Assembly (NCBI GenBank): GCA_028751875.1
Contig: CM054161.1
Span: 47,863,877 to 47,927,876, forward strand
DNA: 64,000 bases
Direction: 5' to 3'
DNA from: Rapana venosa
Taxonomy: Eukaryota > Mollusca > Gastropoda > Neogastropoda > Muricidae
How positions within the stretch are numbered: position 1 is the first letter of the stretch; each line of letters begins with the position of its first letter. The position numbers were made by a program, and so were the translations under genes. Of this stretch, positions 1-10,036 are shown piece by piece. A model generated the notes under the pieces. It did no database searches. It saw nothing but the letters and a program-made list of their open reading frames with translations, and was not told the DNA's origin.

Positions 1-231
1 GCGCCCCTTTTATCTAGGGGCGATAATCCCCCCTACGTCAGGAGGGCAAGCAAGACATCACGTGCGGGGATGGAATCCTGACAGTTGATTGGTTGGTCAG
101 TTTGGGGTGAGGGAGTGGAAGGGAGAGAGACGGGGAGGAGGGGGGGGTGGGGGTTAGGATGGGGGAAGGGAAGCTTCCTTGGCCGCACACGCACGCGCAC
201 GCGCACACACGGTGCACGCGTCTTAGTCGCC

Positions 232-277
<46 letters not shown>

Positions 278-295
278 TGTGTGTGTGTGTGTGTG
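232..295. repeat. (GT)n microsatellite
   Basis: Nearly pure GT dinucleotide run, followed by GGT-rich sequence to about 345. Long Val-Cys reading frames over it are repeat translations and not genes. Confidence 0.97.
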
Positions 296-440
296 CTGCA
301 TGCGGTGGTGGTGGTGGTGGGGGTTTGGGTGGTGGTGGTGGTGGCTGGAGAGAGGACATGTGACAGATGCAAGATTATCATTTCCTTTGGAGTGGCTTTT
401 GGAGAGGAGAAGCGGTGTGTGTGTGGGGAGATGAAGGAGA

Positions 441-634
441 GTAGAGGGTGGGGGGGGGGGGGGGGGAGAGGGGGGAGGGAAGGGCATGGGGTGGGTGGGG
501 GAGGTGAGGGTGAGGGTGGGTGGGGATGGGTTGGGATGGGCGAGATGTTCCTGACGGTGGGGGTGGGGGGTGGGGGAGTTTAGTATCTCATCTCTTTTTT
601 TTTTTGTCTCTTGTAACAGTTCGGACATTGTTCC

Positions 635-667
<33 letters not shown>

Positions 668-668
668 G
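441..668. repeat. G-rich low-complexity tract and (CTGT)n
   Basis: G-rich sequence (runs of 10 or more G near 450-470, GGGTGGG blocks to 580), a T tract near 593-605, then a CTGT tetranucleotide array at about 634-668. I see nothing gene-like in 1-785. Confidence 0.9.
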
Positions 669-785
669 CCTTCCTGACTGAGAAATTCTACTTCTATATT
701 TATTTTACTTTCTTTTTTTAAAAAAGGCTATGTTTATTTTTTTGTTTTAAAAAGTTAGCAATTTTTTTATGAAGTCATCTGTATA

Positions 786-1003
786 GTTGGGTGACCGATT
801 GCGCGACTTGGCTTCAGTACAGTTCCCTTAGTTCACCCAGCTGTAAATGGGTACCTGCCCTCTTTAGGGTCAGGGAAGTTAAAGCAGCGAGGGAGAGGAG
901 ATGGGCGCCTCCGCCCTCAATATGTTCACGACTAGAGAAGTTGAGGTCTCTGTTGCCTCGCTCCTCTACGACCTTATAGGTTATGGGACACCTTTACCTT
1001 TAC
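786..1003 (+). mobile_element. 5S-SINE, 5'-truncated copy
   Basis: Starts inside the 5S-like promoter part (GGGTGACCG) and continues through the family body (CAGTACAGTTCCC, CCAGCTGTAAATGGGTACCT, AGGAGATGGGCGCC, CTCAATATG) to the 3' end TTATGGGACACCTTTACC. The tRNA-like head present in the copy at 8693 is missing, so this is a truncated insertion. It lies directly upstream of LINE-A. Confidence 0.88.
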
Positions 1004-1023
1004 CAACCCAATGTAAAAGATAT

Positions 1024-1165
1024 ATGTACTTCATTACATTAGCTCACATAAGTGCGCGCACGTGTGTGTGCGCGCGTGCGTCTATACTATACACACATTT
1101 GAATCCAATGAAAAAGCAATATTAGTATGTATTTCATTACATTAGCTCACGTGAGCGCGCGTGCG
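1024..1165. repeat. Direct repeat pair (about 40 bp, spaced 103 bp)
   Basis: ATGTACTTCATTACATTAGC at 1024 recurs as ATGTATTTCATTACATTAGC at 1127. Both continue into an alternating CG/GT purine-pyrimidine stretch. It may be a small tandem duplication just upstream of LINE-A. Confidence 0.8.
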
Positions 1166-1199
<34 letters not shown>

Positions 1200-1255
1200 C
1201 ACACGCGCGCGCGCACACACACACAACACACACACACACACATCATCATCATCAT
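1165..1255. repeat. (CA)n / (CG)n / (ATC)n microsatellite
   Basis: CA repeat with a short CG stretch (about 1204-1214), ending in CATCATCATCATCAT. It abuts the presumed 5' UTR of LINE-A. Confidence 0.95.
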
Positions 1256-1332
1256 TGGAAGACGTCATCAAGATGGCGGAAAATGCCAACAGCTAATTTT
1301 TCATTGTCAGAGTTTTGTGCATTTTACTCAAA

Positions 1333-2589
1333 ATGACAAGAACCAGAAGCATGAGTGGTGTCCGCACACAGCAAGGAGCAACCCCGGTGACAAGAAAAAG
1401 CAAGTCTGTCAGCCAAACCACCCTGACAAAGAAACCTGACTCCGACTCGAAAAAACAGTCAGTGGAACCGGGCTGTAGCCGATGGTTGTTTGGAAATATG
1501 TGCTCAACAACAGGAGACAGCAGTGATAGATCTGTCCACGATAAACTCGCAGAGATGGCCCAAATCATTGCTTCCCTGTGCACAAAAATTTCTTCATTGG
1601 AAAGCACCATCCAGGATCTAAAAGACAAAACAAAATCAACAGCTTTGGATGTGAAGCAGGTCAGTAGATCCAACGCACAAACGCAAACTGACGCTGTTAA
1701 TACATATGCAGACGCTGTAAAACAATCGTCCAATTACATTATCAATAAGTCCAATATCAACAAAAGAGGAAAGACTCAAGACTTTGCTCATTCCAAATCA
1801 AGCAGTCTTAAATCCTCAAACCCAGGAAAAAAAAGAAAATGAAAACAAAACAAATGATGCCAAAATCGCTGGAAAGAACATCAATAATTTGAAGAATGTC
1901 AAGGAACCAAATTACGTAACATCTTCTTGTACCAAACCTGTTGATCTAGAAACTTCAAAAGTAGCAACCTCCAAAAATCAAGATCTTCCTGTGGCATTGG
2001 TCATTCATGATTCCGTGATGAATGGTGTGCAAGCCCATAGATTAGGACGCTCATACCGGATCAAAGTCTTCACCCGCAAGGTACACACCATTGAAGATAT
2101 CCACAACGCTGTCGAATCAGCAATTTCCAGAATGAATCATACACCCAGGCAATACTGATACATTGTGGAATCAATGACCTGAAAACAAAGGATACTGCAA
2201 CAGCTTCAAAAGACCTTCTGCTCAAAGCAAAGAGAATCGTTCAAGACCACCCCAGATGCAAAGTCATCTTAAGCAAAATATGCCAATAAGAGATAGAACA
2301 CTGCAAATCAAAAGAGACCTGTTTAACGCTATCCTTACTGATGGCCTTCTTGAGAACACCACCATAATCCACCGTGGCCCACGACAACCTCAGACCCAAC
2401 CAGGTGTTCCTGAAGAATGATGGAATCCACCCCACCAAGAGAGGAAGCAGCGCCCTTGCTGGGAACATTGGCCGGCATCTTCGGGATCTCTTCTGGGAAT
2501 CGCCCGCCGAACGACGAGACCAAGGCACCGTGACTTCCCGACAAGCAGGAACAGTCTGTTCTACCCTGACCACAGGCGTCTGGCGGTGA
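1333..2589 (+). pseudogene. LINE-A ORF1: coiled coil plus SGNH/esterase-like domain, frameshifted
   Basis: The first frame (ATG 1333 to 1842) is a basic, Ser/Lys-rich N-terminus followed by a likely coiled coil (LAEMAQIIASLCTKISSLES, about residues 72-91) and a Lys-rich tail. The reading then shifts to the frame covering 1784-2158, which carries VIHDSVMNGV, resembling SGNH block I with its nucleophile Ser. A third frame from about 2152 gives HCGINDL, like the GxND block III. The frame at 2374-2589 ends with NDGIHPTKRG, matching the Asp-x-x-His block V. All the catalytic blocks are therefore present in order, but spread over at least three frames. ORF1 proteins of this type act as RNA-binding chaperones of the retrotransposon particle. 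The role of the esterase fold is not established. The first-block Gly is His here (HDS for GDS), which may be divergence or decay. Confidence 0.75.
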
Positions 2590-2741
2590 ATCGGGATCCA
2601 TGGCTGAACCCCTATGGACCGCTCTATGACTGTTTTTAAACAGAAGTGAAAACAAGAAACTTCCCCCATGCCCACACACACACACACTCTCACACACACA
2701 CACGCACACACACATGCACACAAAACACTACACCACACACA

Positions 2742-2804
<63 letters not shown>

Positions 2805-3409
2805 GAGCATGCAAGTACATACGCCCAAACGACAGGCAACGAGAATCCCTATGGGTTAACTTTAAAAAAGAAAATTTTGTTTGTTGTTTATTTTGAGATT
2901 ATAACTTTATGTAATTTCGGGCGCAAACTCAACTTATCGAGTATAAGGAATTTTTCCCTTGAAGTTGGCCCAATTATTATCTTTGTTCCCTTTAAAATCA
3001 TTTAGATTAGACTATGAACAGAGGCCACATGTGCAGACGTAGGCATGTTTCATTTTGAAAATCCATCCTACTTTTTTAGATGAAATGGCCAGCCATGGCT
3101 GATTGATGACACAAACATGTCTAGCATGCTCTCTACGACCTGGAGAGGAATGGGCTCCACAATGTTAATGTACCCAAGACGTACTGCCCATAAAATTCAG
3201 GGCACTGCACTATAACAATCTAAAGGACTCAGGGAGGTCATTAAGTCATTTGAATATTATTGCATAAACTCTGACATCCCAGAGATTGACTTGTTTTGCT
3301 ATACTTTTCCGTGTCATCCGAAGACGAACAAACCTTTTGATTTTCCTCCTTCTTTAAGGCTAGTATATTGTTAATTTTTCCTTTCTTGAGATTTTTACTC
3401 TTACACACA

Positions 3410-3444
<35 letters not shown>

Positions 3445-3559
3445 TGGATTACGTTTTTGTTTAAATTGAGATTGCGTTCTTGTTCAACCTGAGAATTATT
3501 TGCACTTTTACAACCCTGTTACCGTATTAGAACTTGTACAAAAGCTAACACTCTTTATA
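2590..3559 (+). other. LINE-A inter-ORF region
   Basis: No coding potential seen. It contains a long CA microsatellite (2672-2801, with about 50 pure bases at 2752-2800), ordinary AT-rich sequence, and a second CA tract (about 3403-3445). ORF2 begins at ATG 3560. The same layout occurs in the second copy at about 55830-56850. Confidence 0.7.
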
Positions 3560-6500
3560 ATGATAAAAACTTGTCCCTTTAACATTTTACAGTGGAACTG
3601 TAGATCTGTGTCAACAAATCTACCATATCTGATTCAGCATCTTGCATCGTTCAGATCTGAGGTTTTAGTCTTACAGTCTTTAAACACTACTAGAAATAGA
3701 CTACCAAATCTGAAAAATTACTATTATCCACCAATCCATGAAGTTGTTGCAAACGATGCTGAAAAGATTCGGGCTGCCATCTATGTGCATAAAGGGAATA
3801 GAGTATAATGTATGTACCTCGCCAGTTCCAACTAATGTACCAAATCTACACTCTTGTGCTGCATGCATAAAAATCACCAAATCTATAGATCTAAACGTCG
3901 TTTCGGTATATTTTGCCTAAAGGCCCCAATGACATCAACACAGAATGGTTACGTACATTGCCAGAATCTAAAAATAAATGGTTAATATGTGGGGATTTCA
4001 ATTTGCGCACTCCCTTTCTGGATAAAGAATGTACATCAGTAACCAATAATCGGTTTATTGAAAACATTATCGATTCTTATCTTTTTCTACTTAATGATGG
4101 TAATGTTACAAGAAATCCCAGATGTTTCGAATCAAAGACCTAGTGCTTTAGATCTATCTTTAATTTCTCCATCCCTTGCTTCCAACTGTAATTGGGAAAT
4201 AGAAGATGATACTTTAGGAAGTGATCATTTTCCAATTGCAAATCACTCTTAATTATGATTCTTCAGAATATGACTTAGAAAAAGATGTTATCCCAAAGTA
4301 TAATTATCGTTATGCTGACTGGAATAAGTTTAAAGATATTTTGATACAGATAAATAGTGAAAATATTAAAAGCTATGATATTAATACTTTTATGCCAATT
4401 TTAAAAAGTTTGTACTGCAAGCAGCTGATAGCTCTATCCCTAAGTATTCACCCATGAAGTCGAAAAAGCATTCCGGAAATATATGGTGGAACCCTTCATG
4501 TAAAAAAGTTGTGAATGACAAAAAAGCTGCTTATAAAGTATATTTAAGAAAGAAAACGTCAGAAAATCATTTTCTTATGAAAAAAGCAAAATTGCTTTGT
4601 AATAAAACCATTGAACAAAGCAAACGTCAGTTTTGGTCTTCCTTTTGCTTTCAAGAAGTTAACACTTATAATGATTTGCAAAAGGTGTGGAGTAAATTTA
4701 AAGATATGAAAAGTGGGGTTAGGCTTCCTAACTGTCCCATTAAGATTAAAGACAAGGAACTTCCATCTAATTCAAAGAAAGCTGAATCATTCATAGAAAT
4801 GTTTACAGACACAATGAGTGATAAAAGTCTTTCAGAAAAATGCAAAGTATATAGAAATAAAGAAGCACAGAAAGACATGTATAAAGACCCTGTGGGAGAT
4901 AATAATCATTACGTCAATGCTCCCCTAACATTGCAAGAGCTTAAAGATGCTCTCTTATCTCTTGGAACAAAAAGAACATCCGTTGGTATTGATGCTATTT
5001 CAAGTGAATTGTTAAAACAGCTGCCAGAAAATTGGATAATATTATTACTTGAATTATTTCAAAGTTGCTGGTCTCAAGGGGTCATTCCAAGCATATGGAA
5101 ACATTCCATTTTAGTGCCAGTCCCAAAGCAGGGTAAACCTAAAAATGATAAAAACAGTTACAGACCTATCGCGTTAACCTCTCACACAGGAAAACTTATG
5201 GAAAAAATAATTTTAAACCGACTAATGCATTATTGCGATAAAAACAAAATAATCCCCATTAGCCAGGCAGGTTTTCGAAAAGGTAGATGCACAGCAGATC
5301 ATCTGATTAAACTTAGTACGCATATTAAACACCAATTTGCTAGTAGGAAAAATGTGCTTGCCACCTTTTTTGATATAAAGAAGGCATATGATCAGGTCTG
5401 GCATAAACGATTACTATATAAACTAAAAACTATTGGCTTATCTGGTAATATGTATCATTATATTAAAGCATTTCTCTCAGAAAGATGTATGCAGGCCAAA
5501 GTTGGAAATTCCTATTCTACTTTACGATTTCCAACAATGGGTATTCCACAGGGATCAGTTATCGCTCCACATCTTTTCAATATTCTTCTTTATGATCTTC
5601 CTCAGTGCCTCTCCAGTAATGCCATCCACGTCCAGTATGCTGATGACATTTGTATGTGGATGAATGTTACGATGAAAAAGAAAACACCAAAGAGGCATCT
5701 AAACTATATAAAAAATATGTATCAGCTTGAGCTAAACAAACTTAATGACTACATTTTTGAGAATGGTCTTTCATTGTCTCCTGAAAAGACTAATCTCGTA
5801 CTTTTCAATAATGGCACTAACCCCCCAGTTCTACCTGTTTTCCAAATAGATGGGAAAGTGTTGGAATATAAAACTTTGGTGAAGTTTTTAGGAGTATATT
5901 TTATGTCTACACTAAGTTGGAATTATCATATTGATTATTTAAATACTAAGGCTCGGAAAAGTCTTAATCTTCTGAAAGTTATTAGTAAACAATGTGGGCT
6001 TATGATGTACTGTTTTAAAACATTTGGCATTATCTTTAGTACTTCCAGACTCATTTATGGCCAGGAAGCATTTTTCAGTGCTCCAAAATATTTATTACAG
6101 AAAATGACAAGACTAGACTGCAAGGCTTTTCGATTAGCTCTGGGGTTCCTTTTCATGCATCGTCCATGGGTACCTATAAGGAGATAGGAATTTTGCCATT
6201 AGACGAATATCGACAACTGGCTGTGGCTAAATATCTCTTACGTTGTTCAACACAAGAAACTAATGTGGACAACGAAATTAGTATAAGATCTGATGTCAAC
6301 TTTCCAAAAAGAGCACATTCTATTCGCTCTGTAACCACAGCTAGAACCTATACTTCTCAATTATTTGATCAAGCAGTATAAATCCCACAAAAATAGCTAA
6401 ATCGAAGATTCACTCCTCGCCTTGTCCCCCATGGGAACTTAAGAGAGCTAATTTTGACGTAAATTATTCCTCTTTAAACGAAAAAAGGTAATGAAAATAT

Positions 6501-7421
6501 TCTTAGCGCATCAGTAAAAGAATATATACAAACTACATATCCAAATCATTAAAAATTTACACAGATGTTCCCTTTTGAACAATAATGAGGCGGGTGCAGC
6601 GTTTGTCATACCATCTTTGAAAATAGAGAGATCATTTTATGTGGAAAAAATCGATCTATTTTACAGCTGAATTGTCTGCTATTTTGATGGCTTTGTATTA
6701 TCTTTTAGATTTTCCTAAAGACATATTTCAAATACTTTTCTGTGTTGATTCCAGGTCAGTCTTACTTGCCCTGAGAAACTTCAGTTCAAAAGTGAGACAA
6801 GATTTCATAATTGAGATTAGTCATCTAATTCATTTTCTGATGATACGAGGCACTGGTGTTACCTTTTGCTGGATACCCTCGCACTGTGGTATTTACTTTA
6901 ATGAAAAAGTTGACAGAAAAGCAAAATGTGGAGCTGAGCATATCGATGGGTCTTGCAGCATAAGTGTTCCTCTATCCATTCATGAGGGCTATAGCATGTT
7001 ACAAAATGCATGTTGGAAACACTTTAAAAAGAAACTACAAAATACCGGTTATTCCTGGAGTGATGATGTAGCCCATGTATTATCTTTTGATAAGATCAAA
7101 TATCGTAATTTACATGAATATAGAAATGTTGTATCTCTTATATACAGGTTTAAGCTCAATGCTTTTAGAACGAATTTTTTTAAAAAAGCAACATGTATCT
7201 GTGGTGAAAATCTTACCAATGATCACATTCTTTTACGATGCAGAGATCTGAAAAACATCTTACCTGCCTTCCCAGTCCGTAGCTTGCAGCAAATTCTTAA
7301 AGACATTCCATTAATGAAAGAAATTGTATTGTCATTAAGCCATACTACTATTTCAGACTCCTCTGATATAAGGATAGTTTCAAGTTATATGAATTGGAAA
7401 GCTGGTATTTTTGCTGTTTGA
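3560..7421 (+). pseudogene. LINE-A ORF2: endonuclease, reverse transcriptase, RNase H; broken
   Basis: ORF2 copies the element by target-primed reverse transcription. The APE-like endonuclease begins at 3560 (FNILQWNCRSV) and continues with the GDFN motif (about 3990-4000) and SDHFPI (about 4222-4240), spread over several frames. Where the family normally has LQE, this copy reads LQS, so a catalytic Glu appears lost. The longest frame, 4454-6187 (577 residues), holds the RT: YRPIALTSH, AGFRKGRCTADHL, FFDIKKAYDQVW (about residues 305-316), GIPQGSVIAPHLFN (about 363) and YADD (395-398). RNase H follows: YTDV at about 6558-6569 in another frame, then in 6639-7421 AELSAI (Glu 11), VDSRSV (Asp 37), and WIPSHCG...NEKVD (His 82, Asp 92). 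The C-terminus has CICGENLTNDHILLRC (Cys-Cys-His-Cys). Frame changes occur near 3800-3920, 4140, 4240, 4450, 6180, 6380 and 6600, so it is dead or carries consensus errors. Confidence 0.9.
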
Positions 7422-7756
7422 TATTTCTGGGGTTGGTTATTGTTTGTTTGTTTGTTTGTTGTTGTTTTTTGTTGTTGTTGTTGTTGGGTTTTTTTCTTTG
7501 TTTTTTGTTTTTGTTTTACCAGAATTCTTGTTTATGCTTTTTTCATAATAGTTGTTTATTACGATTGATTAGTTATATGCATACCCCTCTCCCCTACACA
7601 CACACACAAGCACGTGCGCGTGCGCAAGCACATACACGCACACGCGCACACACGCGCACACAACCACACACACACATACACACACTTTCCTGTCTGATAT
7701 CACTATTTAGTGGAAGGACGTTAAACTGAAGAACTACACACACACACACACACACT
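7422..7756 (+). repeat. LINE-A 3' UTR with GTTT repeats, CA repeats and 3' hairpin
   Basis: GTTT/GTT-rich sequence (7437-7500) is followed by alternating CA/CG repeats (about 7595-7688). The element then ends TGATATCACTATTTAGTGG-AAGGACGTTAAACTGAAG and a CA tail (7733-7756). The CACTA/TAGTG stem with a short loop is also seen at 35792-35802, which supports its being the conserved 3' end of the family. Confidence 0.75.
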
Positions 7757-7799
7757 GGCGCGTGATGAGGAAACAGTCTGATGCAAGTCATGCCTTGTT

Positions 7800-8130
7800 T
7801 CACACACACACACCCCCTCCCTCTCCCCCCACCCCCCCCCCCCCCCCCCCCTCCATCCGGAAAATGACGTCAGTTCTGGTGGACGCCACACATTATCTAG
7901 TTCTTCACTCACCTTCCTAAAAGTATGACGTTACCGACAACCTGCAGGCGTTTTCAACAGGAAACCTGTACACCTGTTCCTTTCTAGAAAAAAAACAATA
8001 GAAAGAAAGCTTTCTCACCCCCATCCTGCTACTCTGCCCCCCCCCCCCTCCCCGCCCCCACCATACCAGGGGCACATCAGTATAAACAGCTGCCTTCACC
8101 TCCACCACCCCCACCTAAGGGTGTTGTGTA
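7800..8130. other. Poly-C tracts and non-coding spacer
   Basis: C-rich runs at about 7822-7852 and 8035-8058 separated by ordinary sequence. No gene, tRNA or recognisable element seen. Confidence 0.7.
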
Positions 8131-8164
8131 CATAAATTTGATATTTGTTTATCTTGATGTTTAT

Positions 8165-8318
8165 GGATGGTTGCATGCATGTGAATGATTTGAATGCAAG
8201 CCCTTTGATTTGTTTACTTTACAAGATTCAGCGCGATATAAATCCCATGCATTATCATTATTATTATTATTATTATTTTATTATTATTATTATTATTATC
8301 ATCATCATTATTATCCCC
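8165..8318 (+). mobile_element. Solo 3' end of CR1/L2-like LINE with ATT tail
   Basis: GGTTGCATGCATGTGAATGA, then ACAAGATTCAGCGCGATATAA and CCCAT, followed by (ATT/ATC)n. The same sequence in reverse orientation sits downstream of the L2-like ORF at 12891-13020 and at 34511-34620, so this is a severely 5'-truncated LINE insertion (roughly 90 bp plus tail). Confidence 0.72.
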
Positions 8319-8451
8319 ACCTTCTAGAAACTCTATGCTACGATACCCCTTCTTTTCTCTCTCTGCTTGTTTTTTGGGCGTATTCCTTTTTCTTTCTGTC
8401 ACCTCCTTCTTGTCCATTTTCTGCCTTCCTGGTTCATTCTCCTGCCCCTTT

Positions 8452-8592
8452 TTTGGAGAAAGACTTTAAAGATAACAATCATGTTTATTCCCCTGAGCCC
8501 AAGTCGGATCCGCTGGGCCTGACTTGCCAGGTGCTTAGCGGCAGCGTGTCACTTTTTCGCTCACAAAATTAATAGTTGCTGTTTGAGCATTC
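8452..8592 (+). repeat. Interspersed repeat X
   Basis: GAGAAAGACTTTAAAGATAA through CCCAAGTCGG, GGTGCTTAGCGGCAG and TTGAGCATTCG. A reverse-complement, divergent copy is at about 45487-45640 in an unrelated context, which makes it an interspersed family of unknown class. No terminal inverted repeats were noticed. Confidence 0.6.
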
Positions 8593-8692
8593 GAAGAAGA
8601 AGAACAAGAAAGAAAAGGCTGTGTAAATTTATTTAAACTCTACTTTCTTTTCAAGTTTAAATTTAACATTAACGCTTCGTAACTGCAAAAAG

Positions 8693-8985
8693 GGGACGGG
8701 ATAGCTCAGTGGTCGGAGCACACGCTTTCCCCCCAGTCAAGTTAAGCAGCGTCGAGCGTGGTTTCCACTTGGGCGGGTGACCGTTTGTGCACCTTGGCTT
8801 CAGTACAGTTCCCCCAGTTCACCCAGCTGTAAATGGGTACCTTGCCCTCTTTAGGGTTAGGTAAAATAAAGCAGCGAGGGAGAGGAGATGGGCGCCGCCC
8901 TCAATATGCTGGCCTCTAGAGAAGTAAGGTCTCTGACGCCTCGCTCTCCTACGACCTTATAGATTATGGGAACACCTTTACCTTT
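8693..8985 (+). mobile_element. 5S-SINE, full-length copy with perfect 12-bp TSD
   Basis: Best-delimited copy of the family, 293 bp. The head GGGATAGCTCAGTGGTCGGAG contains a tRNA-type box A (TAGCTCAGTGG). It is followed by AGTTAAGCAGCGTCGAGCG and CACTTGGGCGGGTGACCG, which correspond to the 5S rRNA internal promoter (box A, then the GGATGGGNGACCG box C). The family-specific body follows, ending in ACACCTTTACCTTT. Flanking AACTGCAAAAAG occurs at 8681-8692 and again at 8986-8997, a perfect target-site duplication. The insertion site lies inside an old LINE remnant (8600-9310). Transcription would be by RNA polymerase III and mobilisation by a LINE in trans. Confidence 0.9.
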
Positions 8986-8997
8986 AACTGCAAAAAG

Positions 8998-9310
8998 AGT
9001 TAAAACACGGTGTTTTAGAACAAAGTTAACTACATTATATCAATTTTTTATAATAATAATAATAATGATAGTAAGAAAGAAGAAAAAGAAAAAAGAAGAA
9101 GAAGAAGAAGAAGTAAGGTGTCTATGTGGGGAACATATTTCTAATACTCACAACATATTTGAGTGCCCGATTGTAAAACCCTTTTCTTTAACCTACGTTT
9201 TCTGAACAGACTCTCGAAAATATATTTGTAAATAATGAAAATTAGCTTTTGACATTGCGAATTGTTTATTGTACAGTCCACTAGAATAGGCGTTGTAGTT
9301 ACATGATTGC
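8998..9310 (+). pseudogene. LINE ORF2 C-terminal remnant
   Basis: KTRCFRTKLTTL aligns with LNAFRTNFFKK of LINE-A, and after an inserted or expanded AAT/AAG tract (9050-9112) the frame reads CLCGEHISNTHNIFECP, a Cys-Cys-His-Cys C-terminal motif equivalent to CICGENLTNDHILLRC of LINE-A. This is an old fragment of a related but different LINE, split by the 5S-SINE at 8693-8985. The sequence before the SINE (from about 8600) probably belongs to it too. Confidence 0.6.
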
Positions 9311-9554
9311 TGTTTCCTGTCAATATTTTGCTGAATACTTGTACTTACGTCACTGTTGTTTCCTGTCCAAGTTTTGTTGAGTTTTAGACTTTGCTTATAT
9401 CTTAAAGAACGCGTTTTTAAGTGCAGAAAAGTACCAACACACATGCTACGAGTATTTCATCAGACTTGTTTTCTTACACCCCCTCCCTTTCCCTTCTATA
9501 CTGTAACTAGCATGCACGCGCACGCACACATACACACACACAACGCACAAGCGC

Positions 9555-9572
9555 AAGCGCAAGCAAGCGCGC

Positions 9573-9622
<50 letters not shown>
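9555..9622. repeat. (CA)n microsatellite
   Basis: Pure CA run at about 9571-9620 preceded by GCAAGCGCAAGC-type alternating sequence. It directly abuts SINE-A. Confidence 0.95.
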
Positions 9623-9628
9623 CCTGTA

Positions 9629-9970
9629 GGGGGACGGGATAGCCTAGTGGTCAGAACATTGAGTTCGCAATCTGACGACCCGTGTTCGACTCCCGTTCAA
9701 GGGGATATTTTCCTCTGGAGTTCACATCAGTGCCGACTCCACTCTCCCCCAAAGTCCTTCGGATGAGACTATAAACCGAGGCCCCGTGTGCGAACGCACG
9801 CAGAACATCTTGCGCACACGTTAAATCCTGTTCGGCTTTTCGTAAGAGTAGGCCATTGTGTGCCGGTGGGAACAGATGACAGAATTCACAAATCCGCATA
9901 CACACGGGGACTGATTGTAAAAAAAAGCACATAAGTGCTTATTCCATTATCCTCGATAGAAAAGAATAAA
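9629..9970 (+). mobile_element. SINE-A, full-length
   Basis: tRNA-derived head: GGGATAGCCTAGTGGTCAGA (box A) and GTGTTCGACTCCCG (box B, one mismatch from GGTTCGAATCC) spaced as in a tRNA. The core is AGTCCTTCGGATGAGACTAT and AACCGAGGCCCCGTGTGCG. The 3' body TGTGTGCCGGTGGGAACAGA ends CTTATTCCATTATCCTCGAT followed by an A-rich AAGAATAAA tail. The core resembles the Meta-type SINE core known from molluscs (recognised from memory). Confidence 0.88.
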
Positions 9971-10036
9971 ATTAAAAAATTTTAAATAATAATAAAATAG
10001 ACAGACAAACTCTACAAAACACACTGTACACACTGT

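Larger units (their letters stand above)
1256..7756 (+). mobile_element. LINE-A: I/Nimb-like non-LTR retrotransposon, broken
   Basis: A roughly 6.5-kb element in one orientation. It has a short 5' UTR, an ORF1 with coiled coil and SGNH-esterase motifs, an inter-ORF region with CA repeats, and an ORF2 with APE-type endonuclease, reverse transcriptase, RNase H and a Cys-His C-terminus. The 3' UTR carries a small hairpin (CACTATTTAGTG at 7701-7712), then GGACGTTAAACTGAAGAACT and a CA-rich tail. RNase H downstream of RT is typical of the I/Nimb/Loa group. Esterase-type ORF1 is better known from CR1-group LINEs, so assigning both ORFs to one element is inference. Several frameshifts make it non-autonomous. 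An error-rich second copy of the same locus lies at about 54430-61195. Confidence 0.82.

Noticed and set aside
33..628. Frames with Thr-His, Val-Cys or Pro-rich strings
   Set aside because: They are translations of CA/GT and G-rich microsatellites. The same pattern recurs wherever such repeats occur (for example 2646-3005, 12683-13129, 36252-37126).
9629..9715. tRNA gene
   Set aside because: Box A and B are present but no clover-leaf acceptor pairing was recognised, and the sequence continues into a repeated SINE body.
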